64,000 nucleotides of DNA. Source: Aliidongia dinghuensis. GTDB lineage: Bacteria; Pseudomonadota; Alphaproteobacteria; ATCC43930; CGMCC-115725. The stretch lies in contig NZ_BMJQ01000024.1 in NCBI RefSeq assembly GCF_014643535.1, positions 1-64,000 on the forward strand, given 5' to 3'. The notes under the pieces were generated by a model. It was not told the origin of the DNA and searched no databases. It worked only from the letters and a program-made list of their open reading frames with translations. The translations under genes and the position numbers were made by a program. Shown piece by piece: positions 62,836-64,000 of the stretch (positions are counted from its first letter, which is position 1; the number at the start of each line of letters is the position of its first letter).

Positions 62836-63735
62836 ATGTCCATCACGCTGAAGCAGGTCGAAGCGCTCTACTGGATCGCGACGCTCGGCAGTGTCGTCGA
62901 GGCGGCCGAGCGCCTGAACCTGGCCCAGTCGACGATCTCCAAGCGCATCCTCGAGCTCGAGACTGTTCTGAACGTGCAACTGCTGGATCGCAGCGGCCGG
63001 GCCGTCGCATTGACGCGGAGCGGACAAAACCTGCTGCCGATCGCGACCGAGCTCCTGAAGCTCGGCACGCGGTTTCACGAAGTGGCGGCCGGCCCGCTGG
63101 GATTCAGCGGCTCATTCCGGTTCGGCGTCACCGAACTCGTGGCGCTGACCTGGCTGCCCAAGCTCGTCGTCGCGATGAAGGAGGCGTTTCCCGACGTGGT
63201 GCCCGAACCGGAGGTCGATGCCAGCATCTCGCTCTACGACAAGCTGGCCGACCGCCGGCTCGATCTCGTGATCGGGCTGGATCCGCCGGCGGGCTCCGGC
63301 TTCAAGGTATTGCCGCTCGACAGCGTTACGCTGCAATGGATGTGTGCCCCCGGGGCGGGGCCTGATGCCGACGAGCTGCCGCTCGCCGAAATTGCGAACT
63401 ATCCGATCCTGACCCAGGGCGAGGGCTCCGGCTTGCAGCGTCTCGTCGTCGAATGGCTGAACGCGAGCGGCATCACCTTCAACCGCATCGTCAAGTGCAA
63501 CAGCCTGAGCGTCCTCTCGGCGCTCGCGATGGCCGGGCTCGGCGCGACCTTCCTGACGGAGCAGTATTTTACGCCCGAGATCCAAAGCGGGCGGCTTCGG
63601 ATCATCCGGACCAAGCCGAAGTTGCCGCCGATTCAATATTTCGCCTCTTTTCGCGCCGATGCGCTGGATCCGCTGGCCGAGCTGATCGCCAAGCTCAGCC
63701 AGAATTGCTGCGATTTCTCCCTGCGTCGGACCTAG
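62836..63735 (+). CDS. LysR-family transcriptional regulator
   Basis: This 299-residue regulator has the LysR helix-turn-helix at about residues 3-62 (KQVEALYWIATLGSVVEAAE, then LNLAQSTISKRILELE) followed by a substrate-binding domain. It is divergent from the aminotransferase/ABC operon and so probably controls it in response to an imported compound or a breakdown product (inference). ATG 62836 was chosen because LysR proteins begin with the helix-turn-helix; an earlier frame at 62779 only adds a hydrophobic extension. Confidence 0.9.
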   Translation: MSITLKQVEALYWIATLGSVVEAAERLNLAQSTISKRILELETVLNVQLLDRSGRAVALTRSGQNLLPIATELLKLGTRFHEVAAGPLGFSGSFRFGVTELVALTWLPKLVVAMKEAFPDVVPEPEVDASISLYDKLADRRLDLVIGLDPPAGSGFKVLPLDSVTLQWMCAPGAGPDADELPLAEIANYPILTQGEGSGLQRLVVEWLNASGITFNRIVKCNSLSVLSALAMAGLGATFLTEQYFTPEIQSGRLRIIRTKPKLPPIQYFASFRADALDPLAELIAKLSQNCCDFSLRRT

Positions 63736-63750
63736 AGGCGTCGGACCTAG
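63723..63750. repeat. tandem duplication over the LysR stop codon
   Basis: GCGTCGGACCTAG occurs at 63723-63735 and again at 63738-63750, giving a 15-base period. The first copy includes the TAG stop of the regulator gene. This looks like a recent slippage or duplication event. Confidence 0.85.
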
Positions 63751-63797
63751 GTGTGGAGCTCCAGAAGCGCGGGAGACGCACCAGAAGACCCGCCCGA

Positions 63798-64000
63798 TCA
63801 GTTGGACAGATCGAGCGGCTTCAGCTGCCAGTTCCGCAGGTTCTCGTCGACCAGCCGCTGCACCGTGCCGTTCTTGACCAGCACGGCCAGTTGCTTGTCG
63901 AAAGCCGGCAGATATTTGAGGCAGGGGCTGGCCGTGACGAAGGCGAAGCCGTTGACGGTCTGCGAGATCAGCGGCTGCACGGCCTTGAGCCTGTCCTCGA
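63798..64000 (-). CDS. ABC transporter solute-binding protein, C-terminal part (cut by window edge)
   Basis: Only the last 66 or so residues are visible. They read like the C-terminal lobe of a family-3 solute-binding protein (TASPCLKYLPAFDKQLAVLV and then TVQRLVDENLRNWQLKPLDL). The start and the transporter genes lie beyond the right edge. It suggests a second uptake system next to the RraA-like operon. Confidence 0.7.
   Translation of the reverse strand, partial: EDRLKAVQPLISQTVNGFAFVTASPCLKYLPAFDKQLAVLVKNGTVQRLVDENLRNWQLKPLDLSN

Overview
The window is GC-rich DNA with strong third-position GC bias and GTG/TTG starts. Gene order points to an alphaproteobacterium, most likely Rhodospirillales: murA, a DUF2948 protein, hisG/hisD, a UPF0262 protein and a small phosphatase, then infA, maf, a ribonuclease E/G and yacG. 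This judgement rests on synteny and protein family, not on a database match.

Region 1 (1-26104) is mostly conserved housekeeping sequence. It holds a DUF2501 protein, a tRNA-Thr(GGT), the murA-his cluster, a hybrid sensor kinase, the infA-maf-rng-yacG cluster (including a 59-residue yacG), a TlpA-type thioredoxin, argH, a small lipoprotein, lysA, a DUF4175 membrane protein, a zinc-ribbon/DUF3426 protein divergent from ftsE-ftsX, a YdcF-type protein, a PlsC acyltransferase and a B12-dependent ribonucleotide reductase.

Region 2 (26251-40700) is a biosynthetic cluster of the aryl-polyene type. Thirteen plus-strand genes follow with no real gaps, most coupled by ATGA or GTGA overlaps: acyl carrier protein, COG4648 membrane protein, AMP ligase, FabZ/ApeI-like dehydratase, LpxL-like acyltransferase, LolA-like carrier, MMPL exporter, alpha/beta hydrolase, a Cys/His-motif lipoprotein, ketosynthase, a ketosynthase-like chain-length factor, a second dehydratase and a ketoreductase. 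A convergent pair (family 2 glycosyltransferase and a flavoprotein with the WxWxIP halogenase motif) and a UbiE-type methyltransferase complete the set. No aryl-starter enzyme (ammonia-lyase or chorismatase), second carrier protein or third ketosynthase was seen, so the starter route is open and the product may be a halogenated aryl polyene.

Region 3 (40729-57752) has a CPA2 antiporter, a small exported repeat protein, then a cell-surface signalling set: a soluble STN-domain protein, a FecI-type sigma factor and a FecR-type regulator directly upstream of a 4147-residue filamentous-haemagglutinin-family exoprotein. There is no TonB receptor and no TpsB pore in view. A nested palindrome lies just before the sigma gene.

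Region 4 (57799-64000) is a minus-strand operon for uptake and breakdown of an amino-acid-like compound: RraA/HMG-aldolase-like protein, class I aminotransferase, and a complete polar amino-acid ABC importer. A LysR regulator diverges from it across an 8+8 bp dyad. The C-terminus of another solute-binding protein runs off the right edge. The enzyme pair suggests catabolism of a 4-hydroxy-4-substituted glutamate, which is inference.
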